Source: Lonicera japonica (taxonomy: Eukaryota; Streptophyta; Magnoliopsida; Dipsacales; Caprifoliaceae). Taken from it: 64,000 nt of DNA. Shown here piece by piece: positions 1-10,994 of the stretch. The stretch is from contig CM038470.1 in NCBI GenBank assembly GCA_021464415.1, forward strand, positions 23,027,601 through 23,091,600, read 5' to 3'. The translations under genes and the position numbers were made by a program. Below the pieces are notes generated by a model, which did not search any database, was not told where the DNA came from, and saw nothing but the letters and a program-made list of their open reading frames with translations. The first letter of the stretch is position 1, and each line of letters opens with the position of its first letter.

Positions 1-539
1 TCAATGGATAACAATACCTCTAGATTTGTGTCTTTGGACATTTTTTCAGATATGATATATGAGATTTTTCTCTCTTATGGGAGTTTTTGTTCTCCTTCCT
101 ATTGGATATGGATATCTGTCTCGAGTAGTATGGATATATGAGAGTGGAGATACATGAGCAGATCCTTTGAGTGGATATCTAACTCAAAACTATGAAGATT
201 TCTACTTCCCCGTTAGATGGCATTTCAGCGTGAATGAAGATTCTTTTTGAAAAAGCTTCTTTTGGTCGTCTTTTTATGGTTCGGGGCTTACCTTATGGAT
301 ATTTATCTTTGATATCCTCGAGCTTTTTCAAGGTTTTGCTTTGTAGTATAAGACCCTTGATGATATGGTCTATATCTTTTCGACCTTTTAAGCTCTTTGA
401 AGCATTGCTTTATTTTCATTCTAATATTTGAACTATATTATTAATGATGTTATATTCTTATTTAAAATAAAAAAAAAGCAGACAACTTCTATAAATTAAC
501 AAAAAGTGAGAAAGATACTTCCAAATTAAAATTGAGGAC
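1..539. other. No recognisable gene
   Basis: I see no conserved coding region here. The only open frame (234-431) is short, resembles nothing I know and has no promoter or splice context. Similarity to the thaumatin-unit 3' flanks at about 23.0 kb and 41.85 kb begins near position 540, so this stretch lies outside the duplicated unit. Confidence 0.5.
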
Positions 540-1114
540 ACCAAAACAATATGTTCAAACTTATTTAGCTGCATACAGCTTGATTTGAATTCTTGTAAGA
601 GGACACAAAAAAGTTAATTATTTTTATCCTGCAACTTAACAAACTTCCGTAATTATTAAAAAATAGTTCTTTTAAGGGCAAAAAATAGCCTTATAAGGTT
701 CTGTGTCATCGTTATAACTGCCACTTAATTTCAATTGATCTTTGAGTTATTTTAAAAGTAGCAGTTTAACGATGATATAATTAATAACAAAAAATCATTT
801 AAAAGAATTAGTTAATATTTTTAAGTGGAGAAAACCGCAGTGATTGAGAGGGTAAGAAAGACACACGTGCCACTACTTGATACTATGACAATCATAAATA
901 ATTTACACCTTATATATTTTTCTTAGAAATTCGTAATACCTCTTAGCATGAAAATCATATTACAACCAACTGGTAACAGCTTATGTGCACAACAATACAT
1001 ATATATTCCACAACCTTTATTGTATTAACCCTTTAAATCCTCTTTAAAATTTGGGGACATTTTAAGTTTTTTATTTTGCATACAATAGTTTCACAAAGAG
1101 TGAATTAAAAGAGT

Positions 1115-1773
1115 TTACAAACAAAATACAACCCTATATATAGTTGGTACTACTAGAGCAAGCAAACAAACTAGTTGGATTATCTAGTGGGTAGCTATAA
1201 GAAGTTGGCCACCTCGTCTTGAAGAATCGAGAGTAATCAGACCCTCAGGCCCATTGGTACAGCAATATTGATTGCCTCCGAAAATTGTACAAAGATTATT
1301 ACAATCCTCAGACTTGCAGTGAAACTGGGCATTAGTCATTTATGGGAGCATTACATACAATATCGCGGCATTCAATGCCAACAAAGGTCATTGGAATGTT
1401 AAACCCATCAACAAGAAAATTGCGGCAATATAGTCTAATTATAGGGCTGGTTCAAGACGAACTCAGTTACTGTATTTTGTGGTTTGCCATAGCCTTGACA
1501 ATGTAGGAGCTTGTTATAGTTGTCAATTTGACACTAGCCTCGCCCACTGACATCAAAGTTACAATTTATTCGGCCCCATATACAAGATGGAATTGTACCA
1601 GAAGTCACGTCGAAGGTCCAAATCTGGCCTCTATCGAGTTGCTTACCCCCACCGGATACCCAAACCGTGTAGCCACATTGGTTTACAACATTGAAAGTGG
1701 TAGCGTTGGTGAAGGTAAAGTATAGCCCAAATAGAATGGAGAATAAAATGGGAAGGTTTGCGTTAAAACTCGT
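1115..1773 (-). pseudogene. Thaumatin-like protein pseudogene
   Basis: This is a decayed copy of the two intact thaumatin-like genes further right. The signal peptide and first 80 or so residues are still readable ([13 protein letters not shown] start of the mature protein, LDRGQ, a WGR-NCNF equivalent). The start codon is ACG at 1771-1773 where the intact copies have ATG. An in-frame 9-base loss shortens the VWAAA..PGGG loop. A TAG replaces a glutamine codon at 1534-1536 and removes the thaumatin signature. Further down there are several indels, a second glutamine-to-stop change, and extra bases before the position of the normal stop. The 5' untranslated region is also shortened and the TATA box altered. 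It cannot make a full protein. Confidence 0.93.
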
Positions 1774-1850
1774 GGCTGTTGCTGTGCTTTTGAGAGCCAA
1801 CGGGTTTATTTAATTAATATGGGTGACTTCCATTTGACGTGTAAGGGAGG

Positions 1851-1920
1851 AGGTCCTTAATTTCCACAAAGACATTTCAAGGATATTGATATGCTTGATT
1901 AGATGTCTTTAGATTTGATT
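1851..1920 (-). promoter_or_regulatory. Conserved promoter block of thaumatin pseudogene
   Basis: The stretch starting 'aggtccttaatttccaca' is shared almost base for base with the regions upstream of the two intact thaumatin-like genes (from 24556 and 43233). It lies about 80 bases upstream of the lost start codon. It marks the ancestral promoter, not a proven control site. Confidence 0.5.
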
Positions 1921-2786
1921 ATAAGGCTCGTTTGGTTCGAGTTTTGAAAATGGAATGGAGATTCTAGATTTCTGAAGAGTTTTTGTATTGGACATCTATG
2001 ATACCTTGCCAATATGGTTTGGACAGGGTTCTTCGTTCCTAAAATGTTGAATTAGTTTTCTATATTTTGTTCAAATAAGAATAGGAATAAAATACGTTTG
2101 AATACCAAAATGTTTTTCATTTTTTAAAATTAAAAGACAAGTCTTAACAATTTTGCAAAGGTAAAATTTAAGTCTTTATTGTTAGGAACCTTGAAAAGTC
2201 ATTGTATGTATTTAATAATAATAATAATAATAAATAACAAAAAGAAAAAGTGTAATAACCAAAAAAAATCCTTTAAAATTAATATAAATGAAAAAAAAGG
2301 GTTTTATTGGTAAGTAAAAGGGATATTTTGATCTTAAGAGAAAATCGAAAAGATAATACCTAAAGTAATCTTCTATTCCCATTTATTTAAGATGGAGAAC
2401 TTTGAAGGAATACTTAATTCCTAGAATGATGCATTTCTAACCCAAAATCCGAGCCAAACATCATAATCATTGTAGAATAAAATGTACCATTTCAGAAATG
2501 ATTTAAAACTCGAACCAAACAAGCTATTAGTGCTTTCCAATTATTCATCAATTTTGGCAAACTTTACTCATTGTTTTTTCCATTGTGTCCTAAAATAAGA
2601 TAAGTGTAAAAGTAAATTAAAATATATATATATATATCTACGGCCCAAACTATATGACTGAGGAATTATTAGGTTGTATACTTAGTATTGGTAAATTTCA
2701 TTGTGAACTTCATATTAAATATTTAACTGACAAATTTGACTTTGTACTCTGCACACACGATACATGTATGCATAATTCATATGTAT

Positions 2787-3463
2787 TGTGGGAGGTGAAT
2801 TTTGGACATAGGCTTTTGTTGTGGCCCAAGTCTGACATCCGGTTAATAAGCTAGGTTATGGACAAGGCCCATGTGACTATAAGATTCATCTTCTGGCTGA
2901 TCAACATCCGCTGTTATGCTTCTCGGATCGCAATGTCATGAGCCGTTCATCGGGCATCGAACTACAAACACGAATTAGCTGAGCTGGAGGATAAAGAAAC
3001 AAAAATAACAATTTCAGTTGTAAACAGGGTTAGGGACACCTGTAATCTTGTAATAGTGATCAATTGTACCTTTTATAGTAATTTCTTAACATTCCAAACC
3101 CTAATGTAACCTTATCCTATACATATAAATAAGAGGGGAAAACCTATAGCTAAGGGACTCCAACTTTTATTACCCTACACCCATTACCATACTTTCTTTC
3201 TCTAAAATAACAACCATCATTACTGTAATTAATCTTAATTAGGCAATTAGAGCCAAGCGAATAACACAATCACACACACCAAGGATAACGTACTGCCAGA
3301 TTGGGTATAATAGCCACTAGAGAAACCTACCCACAAACACAGATCTCATCTCTAATCACTACAATTTTACTGTTCATTTTTACCACCTTTGATACATCTT
3401 GTTACCAACTCTATAATTTTAGGCCGATTCTATCTCAATTGGGTCAGATTTTTACCACCCACT
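2787..3463 (+). mobile_element. Solo LTR, LTR retrotransposon
   Basis: The element begins TGTGGGAGGT and ends ACCACCCACT (last base probably A originally), giving imperfect inverted ends. It is flanked by the 5-bp duplication tgtat (2782-2786 and 3464-3468). A TATA-like stretch near 3118-3135, followed by a C/T-rich leader, suggests a plus orientation. The orphan flank at about 38205 and the flank of unit 3 at about 43510 carry the uninterrupted sequence, so the insertion came after the duplication. No internal region or second LTR is present. Confidence 0.8.
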
Positions 3464-3792
3464 TGTATCTAATTTGAAAAAAAAAGTTAACAAAATGATA
3501 AATGGTCTTTAGTAAAGCATGATTTCAAACTACATACGTACTCAAGTTATAAAGTTTTGGTTCTTGTTGAAAGCAATTTTTTTTAAAAGAAAAAGGGGAA
3601 AAAAACTACAAGATTAAAAGCGTATCTCGTGATTGGAACTGTACTAGAATACAACAATTTGTAACATAAACTAAAATAGAACATATACTACAAAGTACTC
3701 AAAAAAGTATCTTTTAAAGAAAAGAAAAATTAACAAAAGAATCGACAAAGTCCAAAAGTTTATGAAATTTAGTCAAAAGTCTCAAACTCATG

Positions 3793-4183
3793 AAAAATTA
3801 ATCTTCACCATAAATACGGGTCCAGTTCGGGTTTGAACCAAAAAATTGTACATATTGATGAATGCCACATGCCACAAATTGAACCAAAAAATTCCACAAT
3901 TTCTTAGAAAAAATAAAAAGGCCCTACTTGACTTCTAATATGCGTAATAATCCAAATGGGATATAACTGTTGGCCGGTGGGGCGTTAAAAAATTAATCTT
4001 CACCATAAATACGGGCCCAGTTCGGGGTTGAACCAAAAAATTGTACATATTGATGAATACCACATGCCACAAATTGAACCAAAAAATTCCACAATTTCTT
4101 AGAAAAAAAAAAAAAACGCCCTACTTGACTTCTGATATGCGTAATAATCCAAATGGGATATAACTGTTGGCCGGTGGGGCGTT
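3793..4183. repeat. Tandem duplication of a 195-bp segment
   Basis: Two nearly identical copies lie head to tail (3793-3986 and 3987-4183). Each starts 'aaaaattaatcttcacc' and ends 'gccggtggggcgtt'. They differ by a few substitutions and by the length of an A-run. The segment belongs to the shared upstream flank of the thaumatin units and is single-copy at 38.5-38.8 kb, so the duplication is private to this unit. Confidence 0.85.
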
Positions 4184-4654
4184 AATTGTGGGATCCAGTG
4201 ACCCTTTTTTTTATTTTTTATGGTTACAAGAAAAAACATAACAAAAATCTATTATCTTCTCTGGTGGGTATAATCTTCTTTCTTCCTTTTTTGTGTTAAT
4301 ATAGGCCTGTGTTTATAATTAACACCATATAAATAAATTATAATAGTGTTAAATAAAAAAAAAAACTGCAACCCAAACAAATTTTTCATGAAAAATATTG
4401 TTCCATTCAAATAGGTCCTAAATATGTTCAAAACTTGTGTCCAAAATAAATTTTGAGTGATAAAGATGCATCAACACGTATTATTGAGTTGTGCTTTTTA
4501 CCGTCAAGTAGCATCGAGTCATTTCTCATTTGGTTCAATTGATAATTTGATCATTAGAAATGGTGTGAGATTAGAAATATATACATTATTAGTTGACCTT
4601 ACTGACGGAAATTTTTTACCACATCACTGCGTGCATCCACTTCTTGATATATTT

Positions 4655-4837
4655 TCTTTTGTCTAATTTTGAGAGTGAGGCCATTATACATTTAGCATTA
4701 AGAACTAATTTTTTTAGGGATGGCAAATTAACAAATTTTCTTATTATTTTTTGCTTCTGTGTAATACACAAGAAATGCGCATTTAATAGTGTTGTCTAAT
4801 TTTGAGAGTGAAACGGTTATCATATACATTTAGCATT
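4655..4837. repeat. Partial local duplication of flank sequence
   Basis: The phrase 'ctaattttgagagtga' followed by a 'tacatttagcatt' stretch occurs at about 4662-4700 and again at about 4797-4837, where the LINE has inserted. The other units carry it once (25855-25910; 39293-39340). It is a small internal duplication restricted to unit 1. Confidence 0.6.
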
Positions 4838-6433
4838 TTTTTTTTTTTTTAAGAAACTAGCCATAAAAGGCTAGATAGATAACATAAATAACCAAAAGAA
4901 ATACAAGAGAGGGGGATACAAATCGGCCTTCCCCAAAAACCCAAAAAACACATACGAAAAATAATGTAAATTGCTTGTAGGACTTGTGCTATCTAACATA
5001 AGTACTCTAAACAATTTATCCATACAATAATTTTCAAAAAAATGTTGCTTGCTGAATTTGAAATTCCTGGGACTGTCGGCAGTGAGAGTGAAGAAGCAGG
5101 TCCATTTCAGATTTGTGCTTCTATCTGTATTGGACCTGTGACTGAGATGCTGAGGGCGTACAGTGGGGGTGGTGGAGCAAGGGACTGTCTTCATGATTTG
5201 GACACTTAGAGAATTCACACACGGGGGCAGAGAGGCAGCACCAACAGAGCAATTTTCTGGTCGAGTGAGGTTCCAGCCAACTTGGTAATTGTTCTTAATT
5301 CCTTTAAACTTGGTGTTCCTGTCATGAATGGGGGAGTGCTGCATTGTAATGATAATGTTGCTAGTATTCTTGTCATCAACACAGCTGTGATCACCACCTG
5401 TTTGATGCATTGCTTGAAAGAGCAGAACTAGCTTAATTCTGAACAGCCGAAAGGCAAAATCCCTTTCATTTGAATATGTAATTAGGAAGAAAAGCATATT
5501 CATGAGCAAGAGTTGAATTAAGTTGCTGGGGGTAAGCATTCCACCATTTGAGTTCCCTATACTTTAGGCCCATTTTGGAGAGTATATCTGCTGCTTGGTT
5601 GCCCTCTCTGTACACATGAGATATGTAATGCTGCATCTGTTTGAGCTGACTTTGGCAGTTGGCCCAGCTGTTGATTAGTTGCCAAGGGGGTTTGAAATAT
5701 TGATTTTTAATGCAGTCAACCACAGCCTTAGAATCCATTTCGAACCACACTTGAAGCCAATTATTTTGCCAGGCCAGATTGACAGCAGTGATGAATGCTG
5801 TGAGTTCAGCAAAGAAAGCATTTTGTATGTCTATATTTTTGCAAAAACATCCCTTAGAAAAGCCCTGCTGTTTCTAAAGATACCTCCAATAGCTGCCATA
5901 CCAGGGGATCCCAATGCCATGCCATCAGTGTTGGCTTTGATCCAACGGTGATGAGGAGGAACCCAATTGACTTCAATGATTTTGGGGGCTGTGTTAGCTC
6001 TGCTTTTATTCCCAGGTTGTTGATGATGGTGAGGTCTGTTATGGAATTATTCATGCATCCATTCATGAGGGGGTCAGGTCTCTTAGCCAGCCTTTGAGAT
6101 GGTGAAGTGTGGAAGAAATCACAATTTTTTTGCTAGAAAAGGTAGCATTGTTTCTGGCTTCCCATATTAAATGTAAAGTCAGAAGACATCCACATATCCA
6201 CAGGTTTTGGAGTTGAGGGCTAAGCTTGACTGTGCATATAAATTTCCATAGATTTAGGAGATTTTGAGGGACATAAAAGGTTATAAGGAACAAATCAACC
6301 AGCCACTGCCAAAGAGTTTGAGCAAAGGGGCATTTAATGAAAATATGCTCTGCATTATCCATGTTGGATTTGCAGATTTCACATCTAGGAACCATGATCA
6401 TGCCTCTTTTTTGAAGGTTGTCATGGGTTGGGA
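4838..6433 (-). mobile_element. 5'-truncated L1-type LINE with poly(A) and 17-bp TSD
   Basis: Flanking 17-bp direct repeats (catatacatttagcatt at 4821-4837 and 6434-6450) and a T-run at 4838-4850 (a poly(A) tail on the minus strand) define the insertion. Read on the minus strand, the right part encodes a zf-RVT zinc-binding domain (CEIC..H..C, about 6300-6400). It is followed by an RNase H-like domain in pieces: the first Asp near 5940, FEMDSKAVVDC near 5730, and a SHVYREGNQAAD-type motif near 5600. This order is that of the 3' end of plant L1-clade LINEs. Frameshifts break the frame, and the reverse transcriptase is missing because of 5' truncation. The uninterrupted target is seen at about 39325-39345 and 25885-25910. 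Confidence 0.92.
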
Positions 6434-7504
6434 CATATACATTTAGCATTAACAACTAAATTTTTAGGGATGGGAAAATAACAAAATATCTTTTTATTTT
6501 TCTTTTTTTAAATGTATTATTTGATGGGGAATAAAAAGTAGGGTAATAGTGTAATACACGGGGAGTGCGCAATTAGTAGTGTTGGAAAATTTGAGGAGGG
6601 TGAATTTATTATGTCTACGCTTGACTTGACTTGACTTGGAGGTCAATCGAGAAATAAAGCTCTTCCAGGGGCCCTTGTCCATTTTTATGAAGATGATTCT
6701 AAATTTACCCTTTGAATTGTGGGTATTTTATTTAAACCATCTATTAGGGGTGTTTTGTGTTTTAGTTGGGGTAAAAATTAAGGTATTTCAAATTTAAACC
6801 AAATGTAAAAATTTGGCTTTGATTCGGTTCGGTTCGATTTAAGTTTTTAAATCTTCGAAATTCAAATTCGAACTAAATTTTTCGGTTCAATTTCGGCTCG
6901 ATTTTATTTGGATTTTTTTTTCTCTAAATCAATTTAACATAACAATTTAAGACTAATAGTAATGTAAGATTGGATCATATTCAAATTAAAGTCGTATTTT
7001 TTTAGAAAAAATGAGCAAACATATAGATATCATGTTTTCGATTTAGTTATATTTTATTTGTATATTTACAAGAATAAAACACATTAAATAAAATAATGAA
7101 TTATCTTGCCATCATATATGTAATAAAAAATTCAATAATAATGGCACGCATTAACGAATTTTTTTTAAGATGACCACAATATGCAATTAATAAGGAATAT
7201 ATTCTTATAAAATGCCCTCCTTTTTGTATTATAATATAATTAATGTGTGCTCTTAGGCCTCTTTTGATTCGGGTAATAAAAAGTGAGATGAAATTATTAA
7301 TACCACTTTTTTTATAATACCTTGTATGATTCGCACAAATGTGTTGTAATTACTAATACTGGTACTAACTTAATACCACTCTTTGTGGTATAATTTAATA
7401 CCAGTGGAGAGATGGTATTGTTTATCCAGAATTAAGAAAAATGAGCAATATATTTTTAAAAATGTCATTACTACTATAATATTTTCAAAAATGCCACCAC
7501 CACC

Positions 7505-8851
7505 TGTGAGAATCCGCAAATGCGACCCCCGGGTTCTCGTTCCCGTTGGTGGGCGTCTGAAACATCGGAAAGGATTCCGTCGTTCCATTTGCTTCTATGT
7601 GTTGATAATTCATATTGGGAGTCCCTCTATCCTATTTCTAGATGCAAGAGGGTTCGTTCAGAGTCGCCAGTACGTTTTTACGAAAAAACGGACAAAATGA
7701 CTGTGTAAGAGGGAAGGCTACAGATAAACCTTTCTTTACACGTTTGTCTACAAAACCAGGATTCTATAGGGTTCGGGAACTATATTACGGTTTGGGAAGG
7801 TGTTAAGCACCCATTCCGCCCTTTCGGTCTCTAGTGGTCCTATATGTTTATTCTATGTTGGAAAACTTGGATGCTTTTACTGATATTCTACTGCTTTCTG
7901 GAAATAACTAATGAAAACCTGTTTTTCGAGCGCATTAAGAATCTACCACAACTATGTCGCCACTTCGCTTACTAGGACGGGGATCGACCTGTTAGAAAAA
8001 TCGAGTTTTAAACAAGTCTACAATAAAACTAATATACAAATATCTTATTTAATTACTAGAAGAGACTTTAGTTACCTTCCCGACGATATATATAAGAATA
8101 AGAGAGAGAAAATATAATACAGCAGAGAAGACCTCCGGCGAATATTAGCTTTTCCTCTTAGAAATATTTCCAGCGGTCTGACTCTAGAAGGTGGCACTCC
8201 GGGTGCCAAGATTAGATCCGAGACTCTTGCGAAAATAAATGTTATCGCAGATGCTTCCGGAGAAGGCTTAAAGATTAGAAAATATGAGAGAGAGAATAAG
8301 GAATTATAGTATAGAAATTGTGGCGAGAAGTTGCCATCCTAGAACCCTTGGGGGTGTTGGCCTATTTATAGTGCTCGGGAGAGATTAGTGCGCGACATTC
8401 CCCCAAAAAGGGCAAGTGTCGCGCGACATATCTCTTTGTCGCGCGACAAACGGCTGAAATGATGGATTCTGACACTATGATGAGTCAGAAAGTGGTTGGT
8501 CGGGTGCATAGGGGTTTGTCGCGCGACAAGAATGATTGTCGCGCGACAAACGGCTGAAGTGATGGTTCTGACACTGTGATGTGTCAAAAAGTGGTTGGTC
8601 GGGTGCAGAGGGGTTTGTCGCGCGACAAGACATGATTGTCGCGCGACAAGACATGATTGTCGCGCGACATATCAGGGATTGTCGCGCGACAATGTGATAT
8701 GTCGTGCGACAATCTCTCTAAAAAATATGTTTGTTGGCCAACAAACCCACCAAGGGTAGTTTCGGGTGCTCGGGTGGGTCCCGGACCTAAAAACAGTAGT
8801 TCTCGAAGGTCGTTAGGGTTCTTGCGGGGGTCACGGATCGGGGTGTCTACA
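7505..8851. mobile_element. Solo LTR with GTCGCGCGAC palindrome array
   Basis: The 1347-bp block starts TGTGAGAATCC and ends GGGTGTCTACA, with the 5-bp duplication ccacc on each side (7500-7504 and 8852-8856). Its GC-rich composition differs sharply from the AT-rich surroundings. No second LTR or internal region is present, so it is best explained as a solo LTR left by recombination. The minus reading (starting TGTAGACACCCC) may be the sense strand. It contains the palindrome array at 8388-8710. The open frames inside it look like chance. Confidence 0.75.
8388..8710. repeat. Array of GTCGCGCGAC palindromes
   Basis: Eight exact copies of the self-complementary 10-mer GTCGCGCGAC begin at 8418, 8438, 8518, 8538, 8617, 8638, 8659 and 8681. 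Degenerate copies lie at 8388 and 8701. Two tandem units of about 100 bp (from 8438 and 8538), each with an 'aacggctga..tgatgg' spacer, carry pairs of them. They are dense in CpG and CpGpCpG steps, in contrast with nearly the whole window. Confidence 0.95.
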
Positions 8852-8856
8852 CCACC

Positions 8857-8902
8857 ACTACTACTACTACTACTACTATATTATTATTATTATTATTATT
8901 TT
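8857..8902. repeat. Microsatellite, ACT/ATT trinucleotides
   Basis: A run of ACT repeats passes into a run of ATT repeats directly beside the right border of the solo LTR, within the Tourist-like element. Confidence 0.85.
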
Positions 8903-9344
8903 AATTTAATTTTTTTTTCTTAAATAATTTTTTTTATTTTGTTAGTCCAAAATATAATCCCGTATACGAGTTACATAATCAAACATGATATTAACATCAG
9001 CATGAGATATCCCAGCATTAATACTGCATGAATCAAACAAAGTATTGGTATTAAATTAATATTAAGATTAATAGTCCAGTACTATTAATACTGGTATTAT
9101 TAATCCCACTGACCTTAATACCTGAATCAAACGAGGCTTTAGAGTATATATTAAAAAAAATTATTTTCTTATACATAATTCGGTTTAGTTCGGTTTTGGA
9201 CTAACTTGCCCCAAACTCAAACCAAACTATTCGGTTTCGGTTCGGTTTTCTAGTTTTCAATTTTAAATTTTTTTTGGTTCAGGGTTTTACGGATCAGTCC
9301 GTTTAATCGGTTTTCAGATTGACCTTAACACTCATACTATCTAT

Positions 9345-10435
9345 CTTCAAATTATAAGTATCATAATAACTTTTACTTTTTAAAAATAATACTAATTTTG
9401 TATAGTTGTTATGATTTAAGAGTAGTGAAATAGTATTTTTTTTTAATATAAGTTATAGTGGATACTTCTTTAAATTAACACATATTTAGTATTCAAGTTG
9501 GTGATTAAAAATTTTAATTATATTTGCATGATGTTAAAAAGACCAACTATTCAATTTGAAATTTTTTTCAAAACTAAAACTATTTATTTGGAGTTTTGTA
9601 AGTAGTATAGAGTATGCACTATGTTGTGTGCATGCATACTATAATAAGTTACACTATACCATTATTTACCACCATAAATTAATAAAAACATCAAGTGCTT
9701 ATCATATTAATCATTGTATATTTAGTTAATATAAGAATATTTGACGGATCATTGCCCCTAAATTTAACAAAAATGTACAAATTTAGAGAGATATCCATCA
9801 TAACCTATGGTAGAAAGTACATACCATTCCGCTACTCATGATTTAAAACCCAAAAGAATAAATTCTTCATTTGAGATTGAAACTGTAAACTTATTTAATT
9901 TTTAACTAACTTGCCTTAGCTTGCACACATTGTGGTGCCACGCCCATCGATAGAGTTTAGTTTCATTTTCATTTTAATCCAAAATTTAACTTGCCATTTG
10001 TTTCTTTGACGAAAAATGCAATGTGCGGCTGACGTGGCTCAAAATCAAAGTGACACTTATCATTTTTCGTCCAAAAACATAACGGCGGGTGAAGTTTTGG
10101 ACTAAAGTGGAACGGAAACAAACTTTAAGGATGGTTATGATTCAAAATGAACTTCATGGACAAAAGAGTAAAAGCGGTCAAACTTTAAGGGGGTAAATTA
10201 TAAATAACTCTCGTTAAATGTTATTTCTTTTTCTTCGGAGATATCAAACTCTTTGTTCACCCATTTGATGTTGGAATGAATTCCAACCTCGTGTTCACCC
10301 TTTTGAAATTGGAATGAAATTTCATAGCTACATTAAAGCCTTGGATAAAAGAAATGTGAAAATTAGCTCTCCAATAACAAGATATGCTAACACATCGATG
10401 CGATCAACTTATTAGCTGAAGAGTATAGTGCAGGA
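9345..10435. other. Non-coding DNA with one inverted-repeat remnant
   Basis: No gene is visible. Between about 9925 and 10205 an imperfect inverted repeat is centred near 10040: 'tttctttgacgaaaaatg' on the left pairs with 'catttttcgtccaaaaac' on the right, and similarity continues outward for roughly 100 bases. It looks like a decayed Mutator-type or other MITE. I could not define target duplications. Confidence 0.4.
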
Positions 10436-10994
10436 TGTAAATTAATTTTGTATAGATCTTAATATATAAACATAATTGCAGATAAACATTCATGCATCTA
10501 TACAAATTATCGTATACATCTTGGATTAACATGATTTCACAAATTACAATAAACTGAGAGATTTACTGACATCGGTTCATAGCCATTGTAAAGTAATGGG
10601 AGATTGGTGTCTTTTTAAGATAGAACTTAAGCCACCAGGAATATGTTTCTTTCTCTTGGCCTATGCATTTATGTGTTCGTAAGATTGGGTACGTAAGTAA
10701 TGGAATGTTATGTATTATTATAAGTAGATAAATGACTTAGTTCCCTATCTGTCTATAACTCTTATTTTCCATCAAAGTAGGATAGTTGTTAATTATATTT
10801 ACCTAATAGACAGTGGTTAAAATCTTTAACCAATGGAGATTTATCATCAATTAATTAGATATGTAATTGTCCTCAACCAATAATAAAGTCTAAGACTTGG
10901 TCAATTCCAATTATTTATTTATTTAATAAATCACCAAATAATAAACTGAGGTAATTATGTACGCCACGCAAGAATTAAATAATCAATTCTTACA
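10436..10994 (-). repeat. 3' LTR of old Copia-type element
   Basis: This 559-bp terminal repeat aligns over its first 330 or so bases with 22362-22690. The purine tract of the minus-strand element adjoins it at 10995-11010. Only the left LTR is full length. Confidence 0.65.

Larger units (their letters stand above)
540..6744. repeat. Thaumatin duplication unit 1 (gene decayed)
   Basis: This is the first unit of a tandem duplication. Its left part (about 555-980) matches 22980-23600 and 41850-42250. It then holds the thaumatin pseudogene, and the upstream flank (about 1850-6740) matches parts of 24.5-26.0, 38.1-41.4 and 43.2-44.6 kb. A solo LTR (2787-3463) and a LINE (4838-6433) have been added since. 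The phrase 'tttagcattaagaac' followed by 'agggatgg' recurs in each unit and is a good anchor. Similarity appears to resume past the hAT-type element at 9345, so 6744 is the edge of the uninterrupted part. The limits are by eye. Confidence 0.7.
7256..9138. mobile_element. Tourist-like (PIF/Harbinger) MITE, split by solo LTR
   Basis: The ends GGCCTCTTTTGATTCGGGTA and TACCTGAATCAAACGAGGCT form an inverted repeat, flanked by TTA on both sides (7253-7255 and 9139-9141). The 3-bp TTA duplication is typical of the PIF/Harbinger superfamily. The interior repeats the word 'taatactggtat'. The element sits in the middle of the hAT-type element 6745-9336 and is itself interrupted by the solo LTR 7505-8851. 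Without that LTR it would be about 530 bp. Confidence 0.75.
6745..9336. mobile_element. hAT-type MITE, split by nested elements
   Basis: The outer ends are TAGGGGTGTT (6745) and AACACTCATA (9336). They are flanked by an 8-bp near-match duplication, ccatctat (6737-6744) and ctatctat (9337-9344), as expected for hAT transposition. Both outer arms are rich in the word 'ggttcggtt', also seen in the related element at 50616-51105. The original element would be well under 1 kb; the rest is the nested insertion 7256-9138. No transposase is present. Confidence 0.65.

Noticed and set aside
5679..5951. Plus-strand 90-codon frame inside the LINE
   Set aside because: It is the reverse of the RNase H region of the minus-strand LINE and has no motif of its own.
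7383..7708. Overlapping open frames of 105 and 62 codons at the solo LTR border
   Set aside because: They run across the LTR junction, have no homologous motif and overlap an open frame on the other strand. They are by-products of the GC-rich LTR.
8388..8710. CRISPR-like array
   Set aside because: The repeats are 10-base palindromes with irregular spacing, and two of the spacers are themselves copies of one tandem unit. The host is a plant and no cas-type gene is present.
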